Source: an uncultured Prochlorococcus sp. (GTDB lineage: Bacteria; Cyanobacteriota; Cyanobacteriia; PCC-6307; Cyanobiaceae). Taken from it: DNA of 64,000 bases. The DNA lies in contig NZ_CACMSM010000003.1 in the NCBI RefSeq assembly GCF_902616385.1, positions 1-64,000 of the forward strand, given 5' to 3'. Positions 28,035 through 36,229 of this stretch are shown in pieces (the first letter of the stretch is position 1; each line of letters opens with the position of its first letter). The notes under the pieces were generated by a model that was not told the DNA's origin, made no database searches, and saw only the letters and a list, made by a program, of their open reading frames with translations. A program made the position numbers and the translations under genes.

Positions 28035-28178
28035 ATGAACATTTACCTCTTCTGGATATTATTTTTAGCTCTATGGGCAATAGTTCCCTTAATGATTATT
28101 AAAGGGAGAGTAGACGAAGCTCCAAAGATTCAGACTTCACCAAAAGTTAAAGCAAAGAAAAAAGGTTGGTTCAATTAA
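28035..28178 (+). CDS. Small membrane protein (47 aa)
   Basis: One membrane helix (IYLFWILFLALWAIVPLMII) then a basic tail (KVKAKKKGWFN). Typical size and layout of picocyanobacterial micro-membrane proteins; no family recognised. Confidence 0.55.
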   Translation: MNIYLFWILFLALWAIVPLMIIKGRVDEAPKIQTSPKVKAKKKGWFN

Positions 28179-28281
28179 AGTAATCACGAACCTAGTAAAA
28201 ATAATCTTCAAGAAAATTCTTGATACTTTACATTAAAGTCTTATTTAACTTTATTTATTAAAAGTGCAAAAATCACATTAA

Positions 28282-28850
28282 AAATTTCTTTATTTGGTTG
28301 TTCTTGGTGGCAGAGCAGATAAGGCTAATATCGAATTACATGATGTAAGGTGGGCTGTTGGATCTAGAATTGAAGATACTTATGATGTTTTAAAAAGGGG
28401 TTGGTTTGGATTGCAAAAAGGATTGCATATTGATAGCTATAAAAAAATAAAATATATAGATGGTTATAAAATAAATCTTCGAAATGTTGAAAGTTTAAAA
28501 ATCAAAAACAACAAATTTTCTGATAAAAGTTATACCAAAAATAATTTATGGTTCATTAATATTGGAGGTTATGATCCAATTTCTATGCAGGAAAAACATG
28601 AGTTTGGATTAGTCATAGCACCAAGTAAAATAGAAGCAAAAAATATAGCTAAATCTAAATGGCTTATCGGGTGCAAAAAAAAAAGCATAAAGATGATCTT
28701 ACCTCTTTAGAAAAGTTAATTAGTTGCGATGACTGTCAACTAATAAAAAAGATAGGTAATTGGGAAATAGAATTAACTCAAGATAATAAATTTATTGAAG
28801 AAAACAATTATCCTGATTGGTATGGTTATAAAAAAATAGACAGTAAATAA
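28282..28850 (+). pseudogene. DUF1543 gene split by a frameshift at an A10 run
   Basis: The ORFs at 28294-28710 and 28659-28850 are two frames of one DUF1543 protein. The first part has VVLGGRADKANIELHDVRW and GLHIDSYKKI; the second supplies the end SLEKLISCDDCQLIKKIG...DWYGYKKID. They join at ten A residues (28675-28684). The 5' end has no ATG: the frame is open from AAA (28282) and only TTG at 28294 can start it. Gene decay, an assembly error or slippage are all possible. Confidence 0.72.
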
Positions 28851-28919
28851 AGATCTAAAAATATTTTCTTAATAAAGAATTATGTTAAATAATTATATTT
28901 TTTTCATAGTTTAAAAATA

Positions 28920-30125
28920 TTAAAAAGAACTTGATTTCCTTAAGAAATAAATTCCACCTCCCAGAGAAATTAAGACAGGTAACCATGCAGCAAAAATTGG
29001 AGGTAAAATACCTTTTACTCCTAATGAACTAAATATAAATGACATTACATAATAAATTAATATAAGAATTACGCTCAATCCAAATCCCTGACTTTTTGAA
29101 GATCTTAAATTAGATTTAGATCCCAGACTACTTCCTATTAAACCAAATACCAAGCATGCAAAAGGCAGCGTGAATTTTTCTTGAATGCGGACTTTAATTC
29201 TTCTAACCTCTTTCAAGTTTCCAGTTTTTTTATAAATCTTTTCTGCTTGTAAAGCCTGTTTTAAAGTCATTTCAGTCGCATCCTTAGGAACCTTTGCTAG
29301 CTCCATAGGCCCTTCCACAAATGGATATGTATATTCTTTAAATTGAATATTTGTAGTTTGTCCGCTTGGATCAATTGATACAATACTCCCATCAGAAAAT
29401 ATCCAGGAAGAACTTTTTTTGTTAAATCTCCCAGTCTTTGCCTTTAAGATTTGTTGGATATCATTTCTAGAAAAATCTAATATTGTTACTTTTTTCATAA
29501 TGTTATTTTCATACCATTGAGCATAAAAAATATGAGTAAGTTTAGAGTTGTTTTTTGTTGGTTTTTTGGTTACTGAATCTATCCTAGAACCATATCTTGA
29601 AAACATAATATTTTCTTTCCCTTTTTCTTCGCTAAAAGAACTTCCTATGCCTGCTCTTAATGTTGTTTCAGCCAACTTATTACTTGCAGGAACTAAATTA
29701 TCATTAAAGTAAAAAGTTAACCCTGTCATAAAAATTGAAAGAGCAATAGCTGGAGAAATGATTCGTGAAGTTTTTATACCCAAAGATTTCAGCGCCAACA
29801 ATTCAGAATTACTTGATAATTTCCCATAGGCTAATAATGTGGAAAGTAAAACTGCCATCGGAAACGATAAAACTAAAAAGCTTGGCAAACTAAAAAAAAG
29901 AACTTTTAATGCTAAAAATAGAGGTAAACCATATTCAACTATTTTTCTTATAAGATCAAACATTACCCCAACAGATAATGAAATTACAGTAAAAGCAGAA
30001 ATTGCAAATATCATTGGAGGTATTATTTGCCCTAATAACCATCTATCTATTAAAGGTAGTAAATACCAAGGAGAAATAATTTTGTTAATAGTTTTTTTAA
30101 TAAGTGATTGATTTAAAATTTTCAA
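28920..30125 (-). CDS. LptF/LptG (YjgP/YjgQ) family permease
   Basis: 401 aa. Three N-terminal membrane segments, a periplasmic beta-rich domain (residues about 150-290, e.g. NIMFSRYGSRIDS) and three C-terminal membrane segments starting FACLVFGLIGSSLGS. The opening DRWLLGQIIPPMIFAISAFTVISLSVGVMFDLIRKI is typical. It forms the inner-membrane channel that, with LptB, extracts lipopolysaccharide. Cyanobacteria commonly have a single copy. Monocistronic here. Confidence 0.9.
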   Translation of the reverse strand: MKILNQSLIKKTINKIISPWYLLPLIDRWLLGQIIPPMIFAISAFTVISLSVGVMFDLIRKIVEYGLPLFLALKVLFFSLPSFLVLSFPMAVLLSTLLAYGKLSSNSELLALKSLGIKTSRIISPAIALSIFMTGLTFYFNDNLVPASNKLAETTLRAGIGSSFSEEKGKENIMFSRYGSRIDSVTKKPTKNNSKLTHIFYAQWYENNIMKKVTILDFSRNDIQQILKAKTGRFNKKSSSWIFSDGSIVSIDPSGQTTNIQFKEYTYPFVEGPMELAKVPKDATEMTLKQALQAEKIYKKTGNLKEVRRIKVRIQEKFTLPFACLVFGLIGSSLGSKSNLRSSKSQGFGLSVILILIYYVMSFIFSSLGVKGILPPIFAAWLPVLISLGGGIYFLRKSSSF

Positions 30126-30302
30126 AGAAATTTATTTGATTTTTACTGTCTTTTTTAACATTATAAAATATGAATGTTTTATAAACCAATAAAAATTTTG
30201 TAAAAAATTAAATTTCAATTTACCAATTTTCAAAAAAAATAGTTTGCTAATACTTGCAGTAAAACAAAAGATTTGGTTTCTTTAAGAAGAAAGGGGGTAC
30301 TA

Positions 30303-30422
30303 ATGAAAAATAAAACTTTGATAAACCAATGTAAGTGTGAACACTGCCAACAAAGAATAGATCAAATTAATAATTCAATTTTATATTGGGAAAAATTAAT
30401 CTTAAGAAAGAAGTTTTCCTAG
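30303..30422 (+). CDS. Micro-protein with CxCxxC motif (39 aa)
   Basis: AAGGGGG Shine-Dalgarno before the ATG. Contains QCKCEHCQQRIDQIN, a Cys-x-Cys-x2-Cys cluster, and a helical tail. Divergent from the LptF/G gene. Possible metal site; no family recognised. Confidence 0.5.
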   Translation: MKNKTLINQCKCEHCQQRIDQINNSILYWEKLILRKKFS

Positions 30423-30564
30423 CTATTTTAAAAATCTTTTATTTTAAAAAATAAAGTTTTTTTTCCTTATTGTTATCTCTTATTTAAACAAATGCATTTA
30501 CTTCGCCTTTTGATTTTTCTTGTAGATAATATTTTCTCTATTTAAAAGAAAAAGAATAATAACA

Positions 30565-30678
30565 ATGCAAGAAGGGATGAGAATGAAATCTAAAGACATA
30601 CATTTTGTTTCGTCTATTTTCTATTTAGCAAATAAACAAATTTTTGACATAAATTTTTATGATTTTATTACTGGTTAA
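30565..30678 (+). CDS. Uncertain small ORF (37 aa)
   Basis: MQEGMRMKSKDIHFVSSIFY with several in-frame ATG codons; GAAGGG could serve the third ATG as Shine-Dalgarno. No homologue recognised; coding status doubtful. Confidence 0.25.
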   Translation: MQEGMRMKSKDIHFVSSIFYLANKQIFDINFYDFITG

Positions 30679-30729
30679 AAGAGCATTTAATTACTAATTT
30701 TAATTATGTTTTAGTTTTGAAAATAGAAA

Positions 30730-30758
30730 GAGCTTGCAAGTATCCCACAGGCAAGCTC
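30730..30758. other. Perfect 8-bp stem-loop in a gene-free stretch
   Basis: GAGCTTGC/GCAAGCTC with a 13-nt loop containing TATCCCACAG. It lies in the 376-nt region 30679-31054 without coding frames, upstream of an hli gene by about 300 nt. No T-run on the plus strand. Possible small RNA or processing site. Confidence 0.35.
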
Positions 30759-31054
30759 ATGACGAACTAGTTAAATTCAGGTTTTGTAACTTAACCAGCT
30801 AAGCACTTCCTAAATGCTAAATATATTTTAATAAGTAAAATTACTCACTGTGAGTATAAATGCTTATTTTTAAGGATTTATCTTTTAACTTGAAAGTTAT
30901 AAGGTGATCTTATTAAAAAATGCGACCTGATAATTATTTTTTGAATAGAAATGCCAAATATTGATTAATAGATGGTCAGAGATAAATCATTGGCAGCTTT
31001 TGATTTACATAAGTTAATATTTGTGTTACATTAATTAACAATCACAATTTTTTA

Positions 31055-31261
31055 ATGACAAAGTCTGGAGTTACTACAGAATCTGGTGGAAGACAAAATA
31101 TGTTTCCATCAGAAACTAGACCATATATTGATGAAACAGTATCTTACGATGGGTATCCTCAAAATGCAGAAAAAGTAAATGGTAGATGGGCAATGATAGG
31201 TTTTGTTGCACTATTAGGTGCCTACATAACAACAGGACAAATCATTCCTGGAATTTTTTAG
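31055..31261 (+). CDS. hli: High-light-inducible protein (HLIP), long form
   Basis: 68 aa: a 35-residue polar N-terminus, then the one-helix chlorophyll-binding domain AEKVNGRWAMIGFVALLGAY and the end TTGQIIPGIF. HLIPs sit in the thylakoid membrane and bind chlorophyll and carotenoid for photoprotection. The TGQIIPG ending is characteristic of the multi-copy group shared with cyanophages. Confidence 0.93.
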   Translation: MTKSGVTTESGGRQNMFPSETRPYIDETVSYDGYPQNAEKVNGRWAMIGFVALLGAYITTGQIIPGIF

Positions 31262-31334
31262 TACCCAAATAACCGTTTTTATAAACTCTTTATTAATCTA
31301 AATTTATTTTTGCTTTTTAGAAAAATTTAGATTT

Positions 31335-31463
31335 TTATTTTAAATTTGAAAATAAGAAAAACCAAATAAAAGTTAGAGCATTTAAGCTAAATATTATTCC
31401 TAGAAATATAAAAGCGAACTTCTTGCCAATGAATGCTGTCTCCGGTTCAAGCTTTACTCTCAT
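31335..31463 (-). CDS. Small membrane protein (42 aa)
   Basis: MRVKLEPETAFIGKKFAFIF followed by a hydrophobic helix; the ATG is preceded by AAT-rich sequence without a clear Shine-Dalgarno. Convergent with hli at 31055. No family recognised. Confidence 0.45.
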   Translation of the reverse strand: MRVKLEPETAFIGKKFAFIFLGIIFSLNALTFIWFFLFSNLK

Positions 31464-31641
31464 CAAATTCTTGTATTATTTCGATAAAGATAGCATTATT
31501 TACAAGTAAATTTAATTTTTAAATAAGAGGAATTATTAAATTAATATTTTATTGTAAAAAGTTAGTAAATATTACAATTTTACTCTTTAAGATTAAATCG
31601 TTTTTCGCCAATATAGATTATTAAATTAGAAAAAATCCATT

Positions 31642-31677
31642 AAAAAAAGCCTAATTTAATTTTAAATTAGGCTTTTT
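31642..31677. terminator. Bidirectional intrinsic terminator after the hli pair
   Basis: AAAAAGCCTAATTTAA pairs with TTAAATTAGGCTTTTT, giving A/T tails on both sides. It lies about 20 nt past the stop of the minus-strand hli pair. Confidence 0.85.
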
Positions 31678-31695
31678 GGAAAATAAAAAATTTAT

Positions 31696-31836
31696 TTAGA
31701 TAAAACCGGGAATGATTTGACCCGTAGTTAAATATGCTCCTACTAGAGCAACAAAACCTAACATTGCGAATCTGCCATTAAGCTTTTCAGCAAAAATTTT
31801 TTCTTTTTCAACTATTTTTGGTTCGTTATTTTTCAT
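31696..31836 (-). CDS. hli: High-light-inducible protein (46 aa), second of an overlapping pair
   Basis: The 72-aa track ORF is too long: the real start is the ATG at 31836 (MKNNEPKIVEKEKIFAEKLN), which overlaps the stop of the upstream hli as TAATG. Core LNGRFAMLGFVALVGAY then TTGQIIPGFI. One thylakoid membrane helix binding chlorophyll. Confidence 0.9.
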   Translation of the reverse strand: MKNNEPKIVEKEKIFAEKLNGRFAMLGFVALVGAYLTTGQIIPGFI

Positions 31837-31943
31837 TAGAACCAGCCTGGAATAATCTGTCCTGTTGTTACGTAGGCACCAACTGCTGCAACGAAACCTA
31901 ACATTGCTGCCCAACCATTAAAACGTTCTGCTTCTGGGGTCAT
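31836..31943 (-). CDS. hli: High-light-inducible protein (35 aa), first of an overlapping pair
   Basis: Minimal HLIP missed by the track: MTPEAERFNGWAAMLGFVAA then VGAYVTTGQIIPGWF. Note FNGWAAM where the common motif has NGRxAM, so the usual Arg is replaced by Trp. Coupled to the next hli by a 1-nt overlap. Confidence 0.88.
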   Translation of the reverse strand: MTPEAERFNGWAAMLGFVAAVGAYVTTGQIIPGWF

Positions 31944-32187
31944 TTTTTTTTGTTTAAATTTGTAAACAAATATAACATATTTATTTAGCAATGTAAAGAA
32001 ACTCAGGGATTATTCTTTTTTTTGTCGTGAAAAGTAAAAAACTGCTACATATATGTGTCGAAATATACCCTTTCGTTGTTTTTATTTTTGTTCTGATTTT
32101 TTAAATTTGAAAAAAAATATAAGCTTTTCACCTTGTTTTTTTAGAGGTATGTCCTCATTTAGAGGTAATTTAAATTAATATTATATG

Positions 32188-32224
32188 AGAGTCAGCTAGT
32201 AGGGATACAGGCTGACTCTTTTTT
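32188..32224 (+). terminator. Intrinsic terminator without an upstream plus-strand gene
   Basis: AGAGTCAGC / GCTGACTCT (9 bp), 14-nt loop, then T6. The 364-nt stretch 31944-32307 has no plus-strand gene before it, so it may end a small RNA starting near the hli promoter region; otherwise nothing is seen in the stretch. Confidence 0.7.
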
Positions 32225-32307
32225 ATTAAGAAATTTTGGTTTTTGACTAAAAGTAATTTTTGAATTTAAATAATTGCTATTAATAAATTAGATACATATA
32301 TGAATTC

Positions 32308-32472
32308 ATGTCATTCGCGACCTACTACATGCTTTTAATTTTTGGAAGAATTCCTTCTTTAATGAGTTCTGATTTAATACTTTATGTCTTGCCTGCTCTT
32401 ACAATTTCAATATTATTCTTTAGCCTTAAAATAATGTTTTTCAAGGCTCCTAAATTGAGAAAGGTTAAATAA
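32308..32472 (+). CDS. Small membrane protein (54 aa)
   Basis: MSFATYYMLLIFGRIPSLMS, then a second hydrophobic helix (LILYVLPALTISILFFSLKI) and a basic tail. No family recognised; 42 nt before the DUF938 gene on the same strand, so possibly one transcript. Confidence 0.5.
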   Translation: MSFATYYMLLIFGRIPSLMSSDLILYVLPALTISILFFSLKIMFFKAPKLRKVK

Positions 32473-32514
32473 TCAAGGATTTGAGATTTATTTTTTTACT
32501 GAAGCGCTTAGTTT

Positions 32515-33141
32515 TTGATAATTTTGGATAATAGACTTTTTTTTTCAGCAACTCAGAGAAATAGAGACTGTATTGGTGATGTACTATCCAAAATTATAAA
32601 AAAAGGTTCAGTATTGGAAATCGGAAGTGGCAGTGGTGAACATGGAGTGTTTTTTCAAAAACGATTTCCTGGAATAATTTGGCAAACAAGTGACCCAGAG
32701 TTAGTGCATAGAAAAAGTATAAGTTCTTGGATTGAGTATGAAGACCTATCTAAGAAAATGCCCCAGCCTCTTGAGATTGATGTAGAAAAAATTCCTTGGA
32801 AAATTCCATTGACATTAGCTAATTCTTTGCAAGGAATAGTCTCTATAAATATGATTCATGTAGCAGAGTGGTCTTGTACTGTAGCACTCTTTAGAGAATC
32901 AGGAAAATTACTGAATAAGGGACAATTTTTGATTTTGTATGGGCCATTTAAAATTTGTAATAAGCATACAAGTGAAAGTAATTATTTTTTCGATAATTCA
33001 TTAAAAATGCAAAATGATCTTTGGGGTATTAAAAATCTTGAGGAAGTTTGTTATGAGAGTAAGAAAAATGGTTTTTCTCAAGAGGATATTATTAGTATGC
33101 CTGCAAATAATTTTTCAATAATTTACAGAAAAGTTTATTGA
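32515..33141 (+). CDS. DUF938-family SAM-dependent methyltransferase
   Basis: 208 aa, TTG start. Opening FFSATQRNRDCIGDVL and the SAM loop VLEIGSGSGEHGVFFQKRFP are diagnostic of DUF938. The conserved INMIHVAEWSCTVALFR and LILYGPFKICNKHTSESNYFFD follow. Substrate not established for the family. Confidence 0.9.
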   Translation: MIILDNRLFFSATQRNRDCIGDVLSKIIKKGSVLEIGSGSGEHGVFFQKRFPGIIWQTSDPELVHRKSISSWIEYEDLSKKMPQPLEIDVEKIPWKIPLTLANSLQGIVSINMIHVAEWSCTVALFRESGKLLNKGQFLILYGPFKICNKHTSESNYFFDNSLKMQNDLWGIKNLEEVCYESKKNGFSQEDIISMPANNFSIIYRKVY

Positions 33142-33192
33142 CATGGCAAATACTAATATCAATAAGTTTTTAAAATTCATCTTATTAGATGA

Positions 33193-33354
33193 TCAACCTG
33201 ATAGTTTTTTACTCCATTCTTTATGCTTTTGATCTAAATCTGAAATTTTTTCGCCTAAACTCAACTGTCTTTCCAGTAATTCAACTTTTGTAAGTGTTAT
33301 TTTTTCCGAATAAAATTTAATAGGCTGTTTACCATGTAGATTGTCGCCACTCAT
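33193..33354 (-). CDS. Small coiled hypothetical protein (53 aa)
   Basis: MSGDNLHGKQPIKFYSEKIT then a charged helix (LLERQLSLGEKISDLDQKHKEWSKKLSG). Soluble, probably coiled-coil. No family recognised. Confidence 0.5.
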   Translation of the reverse strand: MSGDNLHGKQPIKFYSEKITLTKVELLERQLSLGEKISDLDQKHKEWSKKLSG

Positions 33355-33461
33355 AGAATTACTAAGCTTGTGAGTATTTTCTAAGATGAAAAATTTGTTA
33401 TTGCTGATTCTTTTATATTTTTTTCAGATTTGCGTAAATTAAAGTGATAAAGAATTGATGC

Positions 33462-34640
33462 TTACTGTGTTTTTAATCCATCATTTTTGTATGAAGATTG
33501 CCATATATATCTTCTTCTCTTGACGTCTGACTTAACAGCAACGCAATTGCAAGCAATATTCCATAAAGCTTTGTGTATTGGATCAGGATTAAATAGATAT
33601 GCTTTTTTAAAGGCTTTTTTAATTAAGACAGTTGCCTTTTTTGCATGATAATGGGGGATCGTTGGACATACATGATGAACGACATGGCTAGAGCCTATAT
33701 TATGGTGAAGAAAATTAAGAACTCTACCGTAAGGCCTATCAATAGATAGAAATGCCCCTCTCATAAAGGAAAATTCCTTATTTGAAAGATGAGGTACATC
33801 TGAATCTGTATGATGAAGCCATGTATAAACTACCAGCCAACAATTAACCACTAATAAAGGGCCAAAATACAGAGAAATTACTGGAAATAATCCATAGTTG
33901 AAGACTAAATAAACAATGCTCAATAATGTCAAACCTACACCAATATCTGATATCCAAACTTTCTTTGCCCATATTGATGGCCATAATGCTTTAGAAAATG
34001 GTTGAATGGGCCAAAAATGATTTGAAGTACCATATTTTACACCTCCTGTACTTCCCGTCAGTAAATAAGCAGGCCAGCCAAATAGAAGATGCAAAACAAG
34101 TTGAAGAATTCCATAATTTTTCTTACCTAAGGAATTTGAAAAATGTAATTCTTTTTCTCCGCCAACTTTTTCTGTAACTCCATTACCTTTAATGACTAAA
34201 GGGACATGAGTTTCTCCATTGGTTATGTTATTTGTGAATCGATGATGAACTGCATGAGAACGCTGCCAAGAAAAATAAGGCACTAGAAGTAATGAATGTA
34301 GTAAATAACCAGTTATAGATTCCAATGTCTTGTTTTTAGAGAACGCTCCATGCCCACATTCATGGGCAATTACCCAGAATCCCATTGCAGTGGTACCTGA
34401 TAGTAATGCGTAAATAATCCAAATTGGGATCATTTTTGGGGTTAATGGAATAGATAAACCTATCGCAACTACTAATGATTGAACTAAAACTGATTGTAAA
34501 AGATACCTCAAAGAAGTTTTGGTATTGCACTTATAATAGTGATCTGGGATGACATCCTGAAATTCTTTTATGCTTGGAATATCTTTATCCTCTATTACAA
34601 GCGCTTGGCCTTTAAGACCTGAAAAATTTATACTACTCAA
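33462..34640 (-). CDS. desA: Acyl-lipid delta-12-type desaturase
   Basis: 392 aa integral-membrane di-iron desaturase. The three histidine boxes are intact: HECGH, HAVHH and HVVHH, with the C-terminal CPTIPHYHA. Four membrane segments flank them. It inserts double bonds into membrane-lipid acyl chains using ferredoxin (a petF gene is at 58758). Closest in pattern to cyanobacterial DesA; regiospecificity is inferred. Confidence 0.88.
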   Translation of the reverse strand: MSSINFSGLKGQALVIEDKDIPSIKEFQDVIPDHYYKCNTKTSLRYLLQSVLVQSLVVAIGLSIPLTPKMIPIWIIYALLSGTTAMGFWVIAHECGHGAFSKNKTLESITGYLLHSLLLVPYFSWQRSHAVHHRFTNNITNGETHVPLVIKGNGVTEKVGGEKELHFSNSLGKKNYGILQLVLHLLFGWPAYLLTGSTGGVKYGTSNHFWPIQPFSKALWPSIWAKKVWISDIGVGLTLLSIVYLVFNYGLFPVISLYFGPLLVVNCWLVVYTWLHHTDSDVPHLSNKEFSFMRGAFLSIDRPYGRVLNFLHHNIGSSHVVHHVCPTIPHYHAKKATVLIKKAFKKAYLFNPDPIHKALWNIACNCVAVKSDVKRRRYIWQSSYKNDGLKTQ

Positions 34641-34889
34641 ATTTTTTTGGTTAAGAATTTTGTTAAATAAACATGAATTTATATGTTCTATTATCTATCA
34701 CAGGATCTCATAATGAAAAGAATTCATAATATTTTTTATTCAGTAAAGTTTCTATGATTTTAATTTCATCTTTAAATAAAACTATTTTACCAAACATTTT
34801 TTATTTCTTTCTTTTATCGCAATCTTATTAATTTTTTTTCTTTCTTTTTTATTCTGATTGTCTTTGCTCTTTTTTAAAGCTTAATTAAT

Positions 34890-35021
34890 TTAAAGACCGC
34901 GTATATACCTCTTAGGTAAACCAGATTGTTTACGAGGCTTTACTAGGATAGGTAAAACAGTAACTCCTACTGTAAAAAGACAGATTGGAGCAACTACCAT
35001 CAATATAGATTCTAGGGACAT
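34890..35021 (-). CDS. Small membrane protein (43 aa)
   Basis: One membrane helix (LESILMVVAPICLFTVGVTV) followed by a basic, Pro-containing tail ending YIRGL. Resembles small photosystem-type subunits in shape only. The spacer 34641-34889 upstream of desA holds nothing clear. Confidence 0.55.
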   Translation of the reverse strand: MSLESILMVVAPICLFTVGVTVLPILVKPRKQSGLPKRYIRGL

Positions 35022-35210
35022 GAATAATTTTGAATTTATTAATAAATAGCAGGATTTTTTTTTAAAGTCATGCGTATTTATATCTATTTTGTGAGAATAG
35101 ATTCAAAATTTTTATAAATTATTAAGTAAAAAAGAAAAAAAGCTTAAAAAAAAGCAATTTTTTCAAAATTCATCCTATTTAATTAAAAATTATTTAAATA
35201 TTGATTAGTT

Positions 35211-35351
35211 ATGGATCAAGAAAAAAATTGGATGCTTATGACTTATTATTGTCCAACTCATGGTGATTCAGGATTAGTAAAACCGATTCAACTAACAAAA
35301 AGAGAAATTAGTAAAACATTCTTAAAAAAAGGTAGGGGTTCTAAAAATTAA
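35211..35351 (+). CDS. Small hypothetical protein (46 aa)
   Basis: MDQEKNWMLMTYYCPTHGDS then a basic tail (LTKREISKTFLKKGRG). One Cys-His pair (CPTH). No family recognised; even composition supports coding. Confidence 0.5.
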   Translation: MDQEKNWMLMTYYCPTHGDSGLVKPIQLTKREISKTFLKKGRGSKN

Positions 35352-35481
35352 TTTTTAGAATAAAAATATAGTTTTATGAAAATGTTCTAAATATTGATTG
35401 AAATCTGATTAATTAGAATCCTACAAAAATCCAATAAGTTGCTTTTTTATCAGCAGTATTAAAAATATTGAGAAATATATC

Positions 35482-35634
35482 TTAATTTGTATCAAAATCG
35501 CATGTTAATTCACATTGATTAAGATCATGTGATGATATCTTATCTAAAATTCTTAACATATCAATTTCGGAAAGCTCTCCATTCGAGTTCCATTTTAAAG
35601 TTGTTTTCCTTTGAGGTGAATTTTTTTTATTCAT
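35482..35634 (-). CDS. Small hypothetical protein (50 aa)
   Basis: MNKKNSPQRKTTLKWNSNGE, then SEIDMLRILDKISSHDLNQCELTCDFDTN. Contains one CX3C pair. Its start overlaps the end of the twin-CX3C gene by 8 nt, so the two are coupled. Confidence 0.55.
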   Translation of the reverse strand: MNKKNSPQRKTTLKWNSNGELSEIDMLRILDKISSHDLNQCELTCDFDTN

Positions 35635-35836
35635 TTTGATCACCTCCCTTTAAATGAACTTCTAAACAACGAGTAATACATTCTTGATGACCATCTACAA
35701 TACTGCATTCAGTAATACACTCGAAATATGAATTAATAGAATCTATTTCTGTATTCTGGTTGGTAGAAACAAATGAATCATTCATAATATTCTTGGATTT
35801 ATTTGGAATAGAGATATAGCACGAATTTATGTTCAA
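35627..35836 (-). CDS. Twin-CX3C small protein (52 or 69 aa)
   Basis: Contains FECITECSIVDGHQECITRC: two CX3C pairs 8 residues apart, as in helical-hairpin disulfide or metal proteins. An internal ATG at 35785 (MNDSFVSTNQ) may be the real start, giving 52 aa. A GGGAGG sequence near its 3' end serves the next gene. No signal peptide. Confidence 0.6.
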   Translation of the reverse strand: MNINSCYISIPNKSKNIMNDSFVSTNQNTEIDSINSYFECITECSIVDGHQECITRCLEVHLKGGDQNE

Positions 35837-36073
35837 TAATTTAATTTATTAAGTGAATCAGAAAAAATAAGTATTATTTACTAAATTATTTTTGCAACAG
35901 GTTTACCTTGAAAAAGATAGTAATATCCTTCTTTTAAAACATAAAAGTAAAAAATAATTTTGATTATTTAATAATAATTTATAAGGTAATATTCTTAAAA
36001 AATCAGCATAAAGACTGATTTACTTTTCAGTAATTTAGTTAGATGATTAAAAAGTACACTTTTAGATTTTCAA

Positions 36074-36226
36074 ATGAAATCATTAATTACTTGGCTTTCG
36101 AAAATGTTAGAGAGTATGGCAAATGCTTTTATGCATCCTTTAAAGAATGATATGCCTCCATCTATTGGTACTCATGCATATAGCAGTGTTCCTTTAAAAA
36201 GAAAATTTAGAAGAAGGTTGAATTAG
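36074..36226 (+). CDS. Small basic hypothetical protein (50 aa)
   Basis: MKSLITWLSKMLESMANAFM then MPPSIGTHAYSSVPLKRKFRRRLN. The conserved-looking GTHAYSSVPLKRKF and the strongly basic end argue for a real gene. Convergent with the second desaturase, stops 3 nt apart. Confidence 0.55.
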   Translation: MKSLITWLSKMLESMANAFMHPLKNDMPPSIGTHAYSSVPLKRKFRRRLN

Positions 36227-36229
36227 GTA

